The notes under the pieces were generated by a model, which ran no database searches, was not told where the DNA came from, and saw only the letters and a list, made by a program, of their open reading frames with translations. The position numbers and the translations under genes are program-made. This document shows positions 18,466 through 25,896 of a DNA stretch of 64,000 nucleotides, in pieces. Numbering within the stretch: the stretch's first letter is position 1; every line of letters starts with the position of its first letter. The stretch is from Bdellovibrionales bacterium CG10_big_fil_rev_8_21_14_0_10_45_34 (GTDB lineage: Bacteria; Bdellovibrionota; Bdellovibrionia; Bdellovibrionales; 1-14-0-10-45-34): positions 511,079 through 575,078 of the forward strand of contig PEZS01000011.1 of the NCBI GenBank assembly GCA_002778785.1, read 5' to 3'.

Positions 18466-18612
18466 TGAGCTCTCCTTCTCTGTGCGCTAACCTAGTCGCA
18501 ATTTTTACTTGCAGCAATGCACACTATGCCAGCGGTAATGACATTTTTTGACATTTTTGGTATTGCGGCAAAATTAAGCGCTCGCCGCTGTTTAGGATTT
18601 CTACACCCTTGC

Positions 18613-18627
18613 GGGTAATCATTACCC
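18613..18627. promoter_or_regulatory. Perfect 7+1+7 inverted repeat in the galE / 18747 divergent region
   Basis: GGGTAAT-C-ATTACCC is a perfect inverted repeat in the 281-bp divergent intergenic region. A TATAAT hexamer follows at 18651-18656, so the palindrome would sit just upstream of the -35 position of a rightward promoter. Its size and symmetry fit a dimeric repressor or activator site. The AAAAATGTC direct repeat (minus strand, around 18540-18558) is a second repeat feature in the same gap. Confidence 0.4.
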
Positions 18628-18650
18628 TCACACCCAGGCTGAGGTTCCAG

Positions 18651-18656
18651 TATAAT
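18651..18656 (+). promoter_or_regulatory. Possible -10 hexamer for the secreted protein at 18747
   Basis: A perfect TATAAT is 91 bp upstream of the ATG at 18747. The -35 position holds only TCACAC, a poor match, so activator dependence is possible. The predicted leader contains a small GTTG/CAAC hairpin around 18694-18708. Position and sequence are the only evidence. Confidence 0.3.
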
Positions 18657-18746
18657 CATCTCAACACAAACTATTAACAGGTGCCTTCACAGGGTTGTTT
18701 TTCAACAAACCTTGGGACGGTACCCTTTCTTTGAAGGATGTTCACT

Positions 18747-19295
18747 ATGTCAAAACGGTTACTACCCATATTGGTTGTAAGTCTTGCCTCGTTAAATGTT
18801 TATGCTTCCAACGTTTGCAATACGCTTTCTGAATGTCAAAATCTTCGCGCCTCAGTAGAACAAAGAATTCGACAACTTATGGCCGGCCAAGTCGCAAAGT
18901 TTGGTACCATCGTTAAAATCGAAAGTGATAACGCCCTATATGTGCGTCAAACCGAGGCTATAAAATATTGCAAAGAAAATGCGATGTCTCTGCCCACTGC
19001 AAGGGAGTTAGCGCGCCTAGCGACAAGCCTGGGTGCTGCCGGAATTTCAGAAACTCCAAGGGAAGGATATCACCTCATAAGTGCCAAAAACACTGATGGC
19101 GTGATTGATATTTTTTACTTTAATCCCACTGGCTACAGCAATCCAAGTGAAACTGAAAGCTTTCTTTGGTCGTCGTCTATACGTTCCGACAATTCCCGTT
19201 TCGGTTACGGTTTGAGCAAATCAGGCCAACTTGAATACCACCCCTATGACGTCTCTGCGCCCGAGGCTTTCAAATGCGTCCTCCGACTCAGGTGA
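18747..19295 (+). CDS. Secreted protein with DUF1566/Lcl C-terminal-like domain
   Basis: A roughly 182-residue exported protein. A Sec signal peptide (MSKRLLPILVVSLASLNVYAS) is followed by a Cys pair (NVCNTLSEC) and a short helix. The rest resembles the DUF1566/Lcl fold: YCKENAMSLPTARELARLA, then SFLWSSS and a final KCVLRLR strand. Function is unknown; such domains occur in bacterial surface or periplasmic proteins. An ATG at 18738 overlaps the ribosome site GAAGGA; the ATG 8 nt beyond it (18747) is the better start. It is monocistronic and divergent from galE. Confidence 0.7.
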   Translation: MSKRLLPILVVSLASLNVYASNVCNTLSECQNLRASVEQRIRQLMAGQVAKFGTIVKIESDNALYVRQTEAIKYCKENAMSLPTARELARLATSLGAAGISETPREGYHLISAKNTDGVIDIFYFNPTGYSNPSETESFLWSSSIRSDNSRFGYGLSKSGQLEYHPYDVSAPEAFKCVLRLR

Positions 19296-19602
19296 AAGAA
19301 AACTGGGGGGGGGATAGCTTTGAGACCCTCCTAAATTCGTATTTAGAATGGTCGGACGTCAGCTTGGCGCAGGATGTGCTTCAGTTTTTCCTACGGGCTC
19401 TCTTTAAAGGAAAACTTTCTACTACACCCAGTACAGATCTCTGGGCGGAGGCGCACTAAAGCCCTAAATGTTTGAAAATATTGCTAAAAATGGCCCGGCT
19501 CGCGCTGCAGAGCTGTGCAAGTGACCTTAAATGAAGACGGGATTTCCTGCTATATGTGTAAGTCAATGTGTGGTAGACTGTGTAAGTAGTAGGAGATTTC
19601 AC
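19296..19602. other. Gene-free stretch between the secreted protein and vapB
   Basis: About 307 bp without a supported gene. It holds a run of nine G residues (19305-19313) just past the stop codon, a CCCAG/CTGGG hairpin near 19428-19446 with no T-run, and the repeat array described for vapBC at its right end. An open frame of 61 codons starting inside the upstream gene has no ribosome site or protein-like features and is not accepted. Confidence 0.5.
19555..19587 (+). promoter_or_regulatory. 12-bp-spaced direct repeats upstream of vapBC (candidate autoregulatory operator)
   Basis: TGTGTAAGT occurs at 19555-19563 and 19579-19587, with the related TGTGTGGTA exactly midway at 19567-19575, giving a 12-bp period. 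A further related copy, TGTGCAAGT, is at 19514-19522. The array ends 15 bp before the vapB start. VapBC modules commonly repress themselves through repeated or palindromic boxes overlapping the promoter, so this is a good operator candidate. Confidence 0.5.
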
Positions 19603-19803
19603 ATGGCTACAAATTTGGCTCTGGATGACAAACTCATTGAGGAAGCAAAAGAGATTGGCAAGCACTCCTCAAAAAAGGAGGCGGTGACGGTAGCCTTGAA
19701 GGAGTATATACGCAATCGGCGGCAACGTGAAATTGTAAAACTTTTTGGCAAGATCGAGATTGACCCAAAATATAATTATAAAAAGCAACGAGCTAAAAAG
19801 TGA
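19603..19803 (+). CDS. vapB: VapB-type antitoxin
   Basis: A 66-residue antitoxin. The N-terminus (MATNLALDDKLIEEAKEIG) followed by KHSSKKEAVTVALKEYIRN is the ribbon-helix-helix pattern of the VapB/DUF2191 family; the basic C-terminal tail should wrap the toxin. The ATG at 19603 was chosen over an upstream in-frame ATG (19531) because AGGAGA lies 6-11 nt before it and the family domain begins there. It neutralises the VapC toxin encoded by the overlapping next gene and probably binds the upstream repeats. Confidence 0.85.
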   Translation: MATNLALDDKLIEEAKEIGKHSSKKEAVTVALKEYIRNRRQREIVKLFGKIEIDPKYNYKKQRAKK

Positions 19804-20201
19804 TCCTCGTCGACACATGTGTATGGTCCGAGGCCTTGAGAAGATCTAAGCGCCCCGAAAGTGCGGTTGTGATTCAGTTCAGAAAATTAATTGAAGAGAA
19901 TCAAGCTTCAATTATTGGACCGATTCGACAAGAACTCCTATCGGGAATCAAAGATCCCAAGTTTTTTACATTGCTCAAGGATAAACTCCACAGTTTTCCC
20001 GACATCTCCATTCTCGAACATGACTATGAACTGGCGGCGGAGTTTTACAATCGTTGTCAAAGGGCTGGGGTTCAGGGCTCGAACACAGACTTTCTAATTT
20101 GTGCTGTGTCGTCTCGTTTGAATCTACCAATTTTTACCACAGATAAAGATTTTGTAAGATTTCAGAAGGTTCTTAAGGTCGAACTTTACAATCGACCGTA
20201 A
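19800..20201 (+). CDS. vapC: VapC PIN-domain ribonuclease toxin
   Basis: A 133-residue PIN-domain protein with the acidic metal-binding quartet: D5 (ILVDTCVW), E45 (IRQELLSGI), D97 (NTDFLICA) and D115 (FTTDKDF). VapC toxins are Mg-dependent endoribonucleases that cleave tRNA or rRNA. The start is a GTG overlapping the vapB stop as GTGA, the usual coupled arrangement. Length and residues are intact, so the toxin should be active. The module sits between glycan and cell-wall genes, where it is likely an acquired accessory element. Confidence 0.88.
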   Translation: MILVDTCVWSEALRRSKRPESAVVIQFRKLIEENQASIIGPIRQELLSGIKDPKFFTLLKDKLHSFPDISILEHDYELAAEFYNRCQRAGVQGSNTDFLICAVSSRLNLPIFTTDKDFVRFQKVLKVELYNRP

Positions 20202-20232
20202 CGCTTTCTAACTTTTTCAATTCTACTTCCTC

Positions 20233-20297
20233 CTAGCAGGAAGCACTCCACTTTTTAGTTCTAGCTTTTTCTAGCGGGAGGTACTCCACTTCCCGCT
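20233..20297. repeat. Imperfect direct repeat with a 7-bp hairpin between convergent genes
   Basis: Two 21-bp copies beginning CTAGC and ending ACTCCACTT (20233-20253 and 20271-20291) match at 17 positions. The second copy forms a perfect AGCGGGA/TCCCGCT stem (20273-20279 with 20291-20297, 11-nt loop). The region separates convergent vapC and the heptosyltransferase gene, so it may end transcription, although no T-run follows the stem on either strand. Confidence 0.4.
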
Positions 20298-20306
20298 GAA
20301 GCACCT

Positions 20307-21527
20307 TTAGCGGAGAGGGTTAAGCAAATCCTGAACAGTAGCCATAAGAGTCTCTACTGAAAGCCCGGTCATGCAAGCATGTTGGTTTGAACATGGGGGG
20401 AATACCCCATTGTCTTTGTAGCAAGGTTGGCAGGGAACTTTGTAAGAAACCGTTTTGCTACTTGAGGATAGCACTCCCCACGAAAGTTCACTGGTGGGGC
20501 CGTAAATTCCCAGCGTAGGAACTCCCATAGCATCAGAGATGTGGATTGGCCCCGAGTCGGGTCCCAAAACAAGGTGCGCACCCCTGATAAGACCCACAAG
20601 CTCACGCAAGGTGGTTTTACCCACGTAATTGCTAATGCGGAGCTTTTGAGTTTCGCTGAGACCATTTAACAAATCACTTGCCTCTTCGGCTTCTGCGCGT
20701 GATCCAATCAACACAACTCTTTGTGGATAACTCTGTAAAAGCTGTGCAACTAGCTCACGCATATAGGGCCATCTTTTTAGTCTAAATTCAGTTTTTGAAT
20801 TTAACCCACCACCCAAATGCACAGCTATATAGGGATCGTCGACAGCTACACTTTCTTTGATATAACTTAAATCTGCCTTCACGAGCCAACTCTGTAGCTC
20901 TGCGGTTGTTTTAATCCGGTGCTTTGGTTCACCGCCAGTTGTGAACGGCTTAGCTTCGTTTTCTCTACCTGTTTCTTCGAGTATTTTACTAACAGATATC
21001 AAAGACCGTTTTATTCGCTCGTCGTGAACCTTCGTTCGATTGCTAAGGCTGTGGCCACCTGCCCTTAATTCATAACTTTGCCAAGCTAGCTCGAAAACCT
21101 TTCGAAACGCCGCTGACTCATGCATGCTGAGTGGGGGCGCAAGTGCTACCTTTCTGTCAGATTGTGTACGTGACAGTCTAAAGACTCTTTGGCCAGTAAT
21201 TAATGCAAGAAAGTAAGCAAAACCACGACTTCGACTCAGCACTATGACGTGCGTGTAGGATCGTCGCAATCGAGCCCTGATGTGCAAATACAGTTGATAA
21301 ATATGAAGGGGGTGCCTCTTTAACTCAAACAAAGACTCTTCTATTTTAATGACTTCAGAAATGTTTGGATTGCCCTCTAGTAGTGGTGCCAAACCCGTGC
21401 CCACCATCCAATCGATCTCTAATTCTGGGTACCTTCGCTTTGTTTCTTCAACGCTAGGAAGGGCATAGAGCAAATCCCCGATGGCTCCAAGCTTGACAAC
21501 AAGAATGCGGCTTCGAACTTTACTCAC
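20307..21527 (-). CDS. Glycosyltransferase family 9 (ADP-heptose:LPS heptosyltransferase-like)
   Basis: A 406-residue GT-B enzyme. The N-terminal ILVVKLGAIGDLLYALPSV and the C-terminal LVLGPDSGPIHISDAMGVPTLGIYGPTSE are signatures of family 9 heptosyltransferases, which build the inner core of LPS at the cytoplasmic face. The protein is some 60 residues longer than usual, with an insert around 165-240. The C-terminal CQPCYKDNGVFPPCSNQHAC cysteine cluster occurs in some members. The GTG start overlaps the ddl 3' end by 8 bp, so the two are cotranscribed. Confidence 0.88.
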   Translation of the reverse strand: MSKVRSRILVVKLGAIGDLLYALPSVEETKRRYPELEIDWMVGTGLAPLLEGNPNISEVIKIEESLFELKRHPLHIYQLYLHIRARLRRSYTHVIVLSRSRGFAYFLALITGQRVFRLSRTQSDRKVALAPPLSMHESAAFRKVFELAWQSYELRAGGHSLSNRTKVHDERIKRSLISVSKILEETGRENEAKPFTTGGEPKHRIKTTAELQSWLVKADLSYIKESVAVDDPYIAVHLGGGLNSKTEFRLKRWPYMRELVAQLLQSYPQRVVLIGSRAEAEEASDLLNGLSETQKLRISNYVGKTTLRELVGLIRGAHLVLGPDSGPIHISDAMGVPTLGIYGPTSELSWGVLSSSSKTVSYKVPCQPCYKDNGVFPPCSNQHACMTGLSVETLMATVQDLLNPLR

Positions 21528-22596
21528 CCATATATTCCTGGGCTAGAGTGAATAATTTGTCTACAAGGTCTTTGTAAGAAAGCCCCGACGCTGCCCACAT
21601 TTTTGGATACATGCTTATCGGAGTAAAACCGGGCAAAGTGTTCACTTCATTCAAATGAATCAGCCCATTCTCAGTGAGCAAAAAATCAACACGAGCAAGC
21701 CCGCGAACCTCAAGTGCTTCGCAGGCCTTTATCGAATATTCTTGAATCTTCTTTTCAACTGTTTGACCTACCTCTGAGGGAATCACCAGCTTGGCCCCGT
21801 TCGGGTCGATGTACTTAGCTTCGTAGGAGTAAAATTCGTGCTGTGGAATTATCTCACCCGTTCTTGAAGCCTGAAACGGTCCATTGCCAAGAACAGAGCA
21901 TTCAATTTCTCTCGATGGGTAGAACTTTTCTATAAGCACTACCGAATCTTCTCTAAGGGCCTCGTGCAGTGCCTCCTCAAATTCTTCGGACTTCTTTACT
22001 TTACTCACACCTACGGAGGATCCAGAACGAGAGGGCTTAACAAAAACCGGAAGTCCGAATTCCGCTTGCGCCTTTTGAAAGGCCAAACGCAAGTCATCTC
22101 CTTTTTTATAGATTTGCCAAGGTACGACAGGAATGCCGTGGCTTTTCAGGATTCTTTTTGTCAGGTCTTTATCCATGCACAGACTTGATCCCGACGTGAG
22201 GCTTCCGACAAACGGAATGCCCAAAGTTTGCAAGAAGCCTTGCAATATTCCGTCTTCGCAGTTCGTTCCATGAACCAACGGAAAAATGCAACTAACGTCT
22301 TCTAATCTTTTGCGGCCGTCGACCTGAAAGGGTGCCCGATTCCCAGGAGTTACTGTAATCAAAGGGAGATTGTCTTTAAGCTTAATGCTCTTAGGATCAT
22401 CTGCATTCTCTAAAAAACCATTTTGCCCGCAGTAAACCCACTCCCCCGACCGACGAATACCCAATACATAGTACGCGCCAAGATGTGACCCAAGTTCACC
22501 AAGAAGACTTGAGATCGACATCAAAGAAACTTGGTGTTCGCTAGATTTTCCGCCGCAAATAAAGACTCGACTTCCCATAACATAAGTGGACCACAT
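21520..22596 (-). CDS. ddl: D-alanine--D-alanine ligase
   Basis: An ATP-grasp ligase that makes the D-Ala-D-Ala dipeptide for peptidoglycan. Recognisable elements are GGKSSEHQVSLMS near the start, the substrate-loop region (PVFVKPSRSGSSVGVSKV), YEAKYIDPNGAKLVIPSE, and the ATP/Mg site LARVDFLLTENGLIHLNEVNTLPGFT. Length is normal. Two starts are possible: ATG at 22596 (AGGCG just upstream) or the ATG six codons later, where the homologous region begins. It is transcribed with the GT9 gene and divergent from the SpoU methyltransferase gene. Confidence 0.93.
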   Translation of the reverse strand: MWSTYVMGSRVFICGGKSSEHQVSLMSISSLLGELGSHLGAYYVLGIRRSGEWVYCGQNGFLENADDPKSIKLKDNLPLITVTPGNRAPFQVDGRKRLEDVSCIFPLVHGTNCEDGILQGFLQTLGIPFVGSLTSGSSLCMDKDLTKRILKSHGIPVVPWQIYKKGDDLRLAFQKAQAEFGLPVFVKPSRSGSSVGVSKVKKSEEFEEALHEALREDSVVLIEKFYPSREIECSVLGNGPFQASRTGEIIPQHEFYSYEAKYIDPNGAKLVIPSEVGQTVEKKIQEYSIKACEALEVRGLARVDFLLTENGLIHLNEVNTLPGFTPISMYPKMWAASGLSYKDLVDKLFTLAQEYMGE

Positions 22597-22601
22597 GTTC
22601 G

Positions 22602-22668
22602 CCTATTTGTATAAGGGTGCCAGGCCCTAGTCGTGGGCGCGCCGCGTCCGCAAATAGGACCTGACACC
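22602..22668. repeat. Structured repeat, copy 1, with two competing stems
   Basis: In the divergent ddl/SpoU gap, GGTGCCAGGCCCTA (22616-22629) pairs with TAGGACCTGACACC (22655-22668), two G-U pairs apart from perfect. CCTATTTG (22602-22609) pairs perfectly with CAAATAGG (22651-22658), so the stems exclude each other. An inner GTCC/GGAC stem lies within GTCCGCAAATAGGAC. The inner part recurs at 32401-32414, so this is a dispersed element. Confidence 0.45.
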
Positions 22669-22682
22669 TGTAGGGAGCAAGA

Positions 22683-23201
22683 TTGAAATATAAAAAGGAT
22701 ATCGCGAGGAAATTTGTAGAAGAAAAGCGTCAAAACGCGGTGTACGCCAAAGCCGGAGTTTTTGAACTCGTTATTATTCTCGATAGCCTTAAAGAGACTT
22801 TTAACGCGGGTAAAATTTTTCGGTCTGCCGAAATCTTTTCAGTCAAAGAGGTTCACCTTATTCAGATTCCCTTTTTTGATCCATTTCCCGCTAAAGGAGC
22901 CGTTCGATACGTACCGATGAGGTGCTACGATTCTTTCTCGCAAAGCTACGAGCACCTAAAAAATGAGGGTTACGAGTTCTATGTTTTTGATGCCCAGTCA
23001 GACGTGGTGCTTGGGCAAACTCAACTTGCCAAAAAGGCGACGTTTGTTTTTGGCCCAGAGGCTGGTGGGTTTTCTTTCGCCCCGGAGAAGTACCCCGACC
23101 TGCACAAAATCAGGATTCAACAATTCGGAAAAATTGAAAGCCTCAACGTGAGTATTGCCGCCTCCATCGCCATGTATGAATACGTCAGGCAACATAGCTA
23201 A
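22683..23201 (+). CDS. SpoU/TrmH-family RNA 2'-O-methyltransferase
   Basis: A 172-residue SPOUT-fold enzyme. It shows the three SpoU motifs: motif 1 around LKETFNAGKIFRSAEIFSV (N and R conserved), motif 2 FVFGPEAGGFS, and motif 3 KIESLNVSIAASIAMYEY, which form the knotted AdoMet site. It should methylate a ribose 2'-OH in tRNA or rRNA; there is no N-terminal RNA-binding domain, as in TrmL-like short forms. The TTG start is supported by AGGGAG 6-11 nt upstream. Confidence 0.87.
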   Translation: MKYKKDIARKFVEEKRQNAVYAKAGVFELVIILDSLKETFNAGKIFRSAEIFSVKEVHLIQIPFFDPFPAKGAVRYVPMRCYDSFSQSYEHLKNEGYEFYVFDAQSDVVLGQTQLAKKATFVFGPEAGGFSFAPEKYPDLHKIRIQQFGKIESLNVSIAASIAMYEYVRQHS

Positions 23202-23334
23202 ATTAACAGCTTGGTTCGCCGGTGCCGGATTGACCCTTCTACCATAACACTGTAGGCATTTAGATTACTACTCTAGCGCTTTGACCGTTGTTTTTCAGTT
23301 CGCGATTTGCACCTCGCATCAGAAAGGAATTTAA

Positions 23335-23961
23335 ATGGCACAGTTGATTTTGGTCCGGCATGGACAGTCTGATTACAATCTCAAAAATCTCTTCACGGGT
23401 TGGCTCGATGTCGACTTGACCGAACAGGGTATTCAAGAAGCCAAAAAAGCGGCCCAATCGATGAGTGACAAAAAGATGCGGCCTCATTTAGCTTTTACAT
23501 CGGCCCTAAAGAGAGCTCAGCACACACTTAAAATTATTTTAAAGGATCTCGAGCTAGAGAACATCCCTGTTATGAAAGATCAGGCGCTCAACGAGCGACA
23601 CTACGGAGAGCTTCAGGGTAAAAATAAGGCTGAAACCGCAGAACAGTTCGGTGAAGAACAAGTAAAAATATGGCGCCGAAGTTTTGACGTGCCTCCTCCG
23701 GGCGGCGAGAGCTTAAAAGATACAATGGAGCGAACACTCCCCTATTTTGATTCGCACATTAAGCCCGAGCTTTTGAGAGATCGCGACGTACTTGTAGTCG
23801 CTCATGGCAATAGTTTGCGCTCGATCGTGATGGCCGTTGAAAAAATGACTCCCGAGCAGATTTTAAAAACTGAACTAGCAACTGGCGAAGCGCGCATCTA
23901 CAATTTCGACACTCAAACAGAGCAGTTTTCTTTGGTAAATAACCCTAGTCCTAAAATGTGA
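23335..23961 (+). CDS. gpmA: 2,3-bisphosphoglycerate-dependent phosphoglycerate mutase
   Basis: A 208-residue histidine-phosphatase-fold enzyme of glycolysis interconverting 3- and 2-phosphoglycerate. R8-H9-G10 (VRHGQSDYN) holds the phosphorylated His, E87 (LNERHYGELQG) is the acid, and H157 (VVAHGNSLRS) is the second catalytic His. It is shorter than E. coli GpmA (about 250) but has all active-site residues and the PPGGESL segment, as in compact forms. AAGGA sits 7 nt before the ATG. It precedes the CDP-sugar genes on the same strand by 10 bp. Confidence 0.92.
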   Translation: MAQLILVRHGQSDYNLKNLFTGWLDVDLTEQGIQEAKKAAQSMSDKKMRPHLAFTSALKRAQHTLKIILKDLELENIPVMKDQALNERHYGELQGKNKAETAEQFGEEQVKIWRRSFDVPPPGGESLKDTMERTLPYFDSHIKPELLRDRDVLVVAHGNSLRSIVMAVEKMTPEQILKTELATGEARIYNFDTQTEQFSLVNNPSPKM

Positions 23962-23971
23962 GTTTGACCGC

Positions 23972-24859
23972 ATGAAAATCCTTATCACTGGAGCTTCTGG
24001 CTTTTTGGGTTCTCATGTGGCGAAGGCTTGCCTTGCTCAGGGCCACAAAATCTTTGGGCTAACACGCTCACCCAAAAGTGCAAATGCTCTCCGTGACCTT
24101 GAGGTGCCATCGGGGAAAAAGCCAAACACTTTAAACTGGATTGGCGGGGATTTTTTGGGCTTACCCGACGAAATTGACGGCGTCATACATTGCGCCACAA
24201 GCTACGGCCGAAAAGGCGAAAACGAAAAGCAAATTTTTGAGGCAAATTTAGATTTTTCTGTGCGGATATTTGAACTCGCGCGTAAAAGGAAGGCTGAGTG
24301 GTTCATCAATATTCACACTTTGTTAGATCCAGAAACTAACCTCTATTCCGCCGCTAAACATGCCTTCAATAATATTCTCAAATCTCACACAAATGAGATT
24401 TCTTGCATTAGCCTAGCTTGCGAGAACTTCTATGGCCCGGGTGAGCCAAAGGATAGGTTTGTAACGTGGCTAATCGATGAATGCCTTATGGAAGGTGGAC
24501 CAATAAATCTTAGTTCGGGCGGTCAGTTTCGAGACTTCGTTTACATCGACGACGTCGTAGAGGCGATTCTTCGAGCCTTAGAATTAGCAAAGACCTCAGA
24601 GCTTAAACATCAAGAGTTCGCCATCTCCGGCGGAAAGCCTCTTTCTATTCGCGAAATCGCAGAGGCCATTTGTGAAATTGCAGCGCCACAAGCTGCCCAT
24701 AGACTCAAATTCGGTGCAAAACCCGATCGAAAGAGGGAGTTTGACGTCAACACAATTGACTTACCGACCCCAAAGAATCTAGGCTGGGAGCCTAAAACCG
24801 GGCTGATCGAAGGGCTTAAAAAGTCCGTAGAATTCGAAAGAAAGAGGTTAGGCTTATGA
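23972..24859 (+). CDS. NAD-dependent SDR, probable CDP-paratose/abequose synthase (RfbS/RfbJ-like)
   Basis: A 295-residue extended short-chain dehydrogenase: GASGFLGSH at 7-15, VIHCATSYGRKGE at 71-83, and Y125xxxK129 (LYSAAKH). The ATxYGRK segment recalls CDP-abequose and CDP-paratose synthases, which reduce C4 of CDP-3,6-dideoxy-4-keto-glucose. Context supports this: RfbE follows with a 4-bp ATGA overlap and RfbF, RfbG and RfbH lie downstream. The usual catalytic serine is represented by IHTLL rather than SS, a mild oddity. A different sugar ketoreductase remains possible. Confidence 0.72.
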   Translation: MKILITGASGFLGSHVAKACLAQGHKIFGLTRSPKSANALRDLEVPSGKKPNTLNWIGGDFLGLPDEIDGVIHCATSYGRKGENEKQIFEANLDFSVRIFELARKRKAEWFINIHTLLDPETNLYSAAKHAFNNILKSHTNEISCISLACENFYGPGEPKDRFVTWLIDECLMEGGPINLSSGGQFRDFVYIDDVVEAILRALELAKTSELKHQEFAISGGKPLSIREIAEAICEIAAPQAAHRLKFGAKPDRKREFDVNTIDLPTPKNLGWEPKTGLIEGLKKSVEFERKRLGL

Positions 24860-25890
24860 GGCTCTTGATAACCGGAGGATGCGGCTTTCTAGGCTCGAAT
24901 CTTGCGGCTCATGCTCTAGATAAAGGGTATGAGCTTGCAATTTTTGACAACCTTTCAAGAGCTGGTGCAACTCTCAATCTGGAGTGGCTCAAGTCAAAAG
25001 GTAAATTTCATTTTTTTGCATCCGACATTCGAAGTTTCAATGATGTTGAACGAGCCGTTAAAGAGTTTTCACCAGATGCAGTTTTTCATTTAGCGGGTCA
25101 AGTTGCCATGACAACCTCTATTGAAAACCCTAGAAAAGATTTTGAAATCAATGCCTTGGGCTCTTTTAACGTCCTAGAGGCTGTTCGAACTCACTCTCCG
25201 AAGGCCCAGATTGCCTATTCTTCTACTAACAAAGTTTACGGAGATCTCGGCGATATAGCATTTGTCGAGGAGCCAACAAGGTACCGCGCAAAAGACTTTC
25301 CGGGCGGTTTTGACGAGTCACTTCGACTTCACTTTGAATCGCCGTATGGCTGCTCAAAAGGTTCCGCCGATCAGTACATGCTAGATTATTCGAAAATCTT
25401 TGGCCTGAATACCGTCGTCTTTAGACACTCATCTATTTTTGGTGGTCGTCAGTTTTCGACATTTGATCAAGGCTGGGTGGGATGGTTTGTGCAAAAGGCG
25501 CTTGAAGCAAAGTCGGCAAAAAAACAAGATGGCTTCACGATCTCAGGAGATGGCAAACAAGTGCGCGATGTTCTATTTGCCTCAGATTTGGTAAACTTGT
25601 ACTTCTCTGTGCTCTCGCAACCCACTCCCTTGAAAGGAGAGGTTTTTAATATCGGCGGCGGTATAGAAAACAGTCTATCGCTACTCGAGTTATTCAGCTA
25701 TCTTGAAGAATCTCTTAATGTGAAATTGCAATACACAAAGCTCCCTTGGCGAGCGAGCGATCAGAGGGTATTTGTAGCAAACATAAGTAAGGCAAAAGAG
25801 ATACTGGGTTGGTCACCACAAGTGACTGCCCACCAAGGCCTTGATGCCATGATCGAGTGGCAGAAATCGCAGTTAGATCTTCAAAAGTAA
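24856..25890 (+). CDS. rfbE: CDP-paratose 2-epimerase (CDP-tyvelose-forming)
   Basis: A 344-residue SDR epimerase. The NAD motif is GGCGFLGSN at 7-15; the active site is SSTN 122-125 with Y164 and K168 (SPYGCSKGSADQYMLDY). Features specific to CDP-tyvelose epimerase are NKVYGDL and RHSSIFGGRQFSTFDQGWVGWF. It inverts C2 of CDP-paratose to give CDP-tyvelose, a 3,6-dideoxy sugar of O-antigens. It overlaps the preceding reductase by ATGA and belongs to the gpmA-rfbH operon. Confidence 0.86.
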   Translation: MRLLITGGCGFLGSNLAAHALDKGYELAIFDNLSRAGATLNLEWLKSKGKFHFFASDIRSFNDVERAVKEFSPDAVFHLAGQVAMTTSIENPRKDFEINALGSFNVLEAVRTHSPKAQIAYSSTNKVYGDLGDIAFVEEPTRYRAKDFPGGFDESLRLHFESPYGCSKGSADQYMLDYSKIFGLNTVVFRHSSIFGGRQFSTFDQGWVGWFVQKALEAKSAKKQDGFTISGDGKQVRDVLFASDLVNLYFSVLSQPTPLKGEVFNIGGGIENSLSLLELFSYLEESLNVKLQYTKLPWRASDQRVFVANISKAKEILGWSPQVTAHQGLDAMIEWQKSQLDLQK

Positions 25891-25896
25891 ATTTGA

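Noticed and set aside
19274..19459. 61-codon frame after the secreted protein gene
   Set aside because: It starts inside the upstream gene, passes through the G9 tract, and has no ribosome site or family resemblance.
20273..20297. Intrinsic terminator for vapC or the heptosyltransferase gene
   Set aside because: The stem is good but no T-run follows on either strand; it is recorded only as a repeat.
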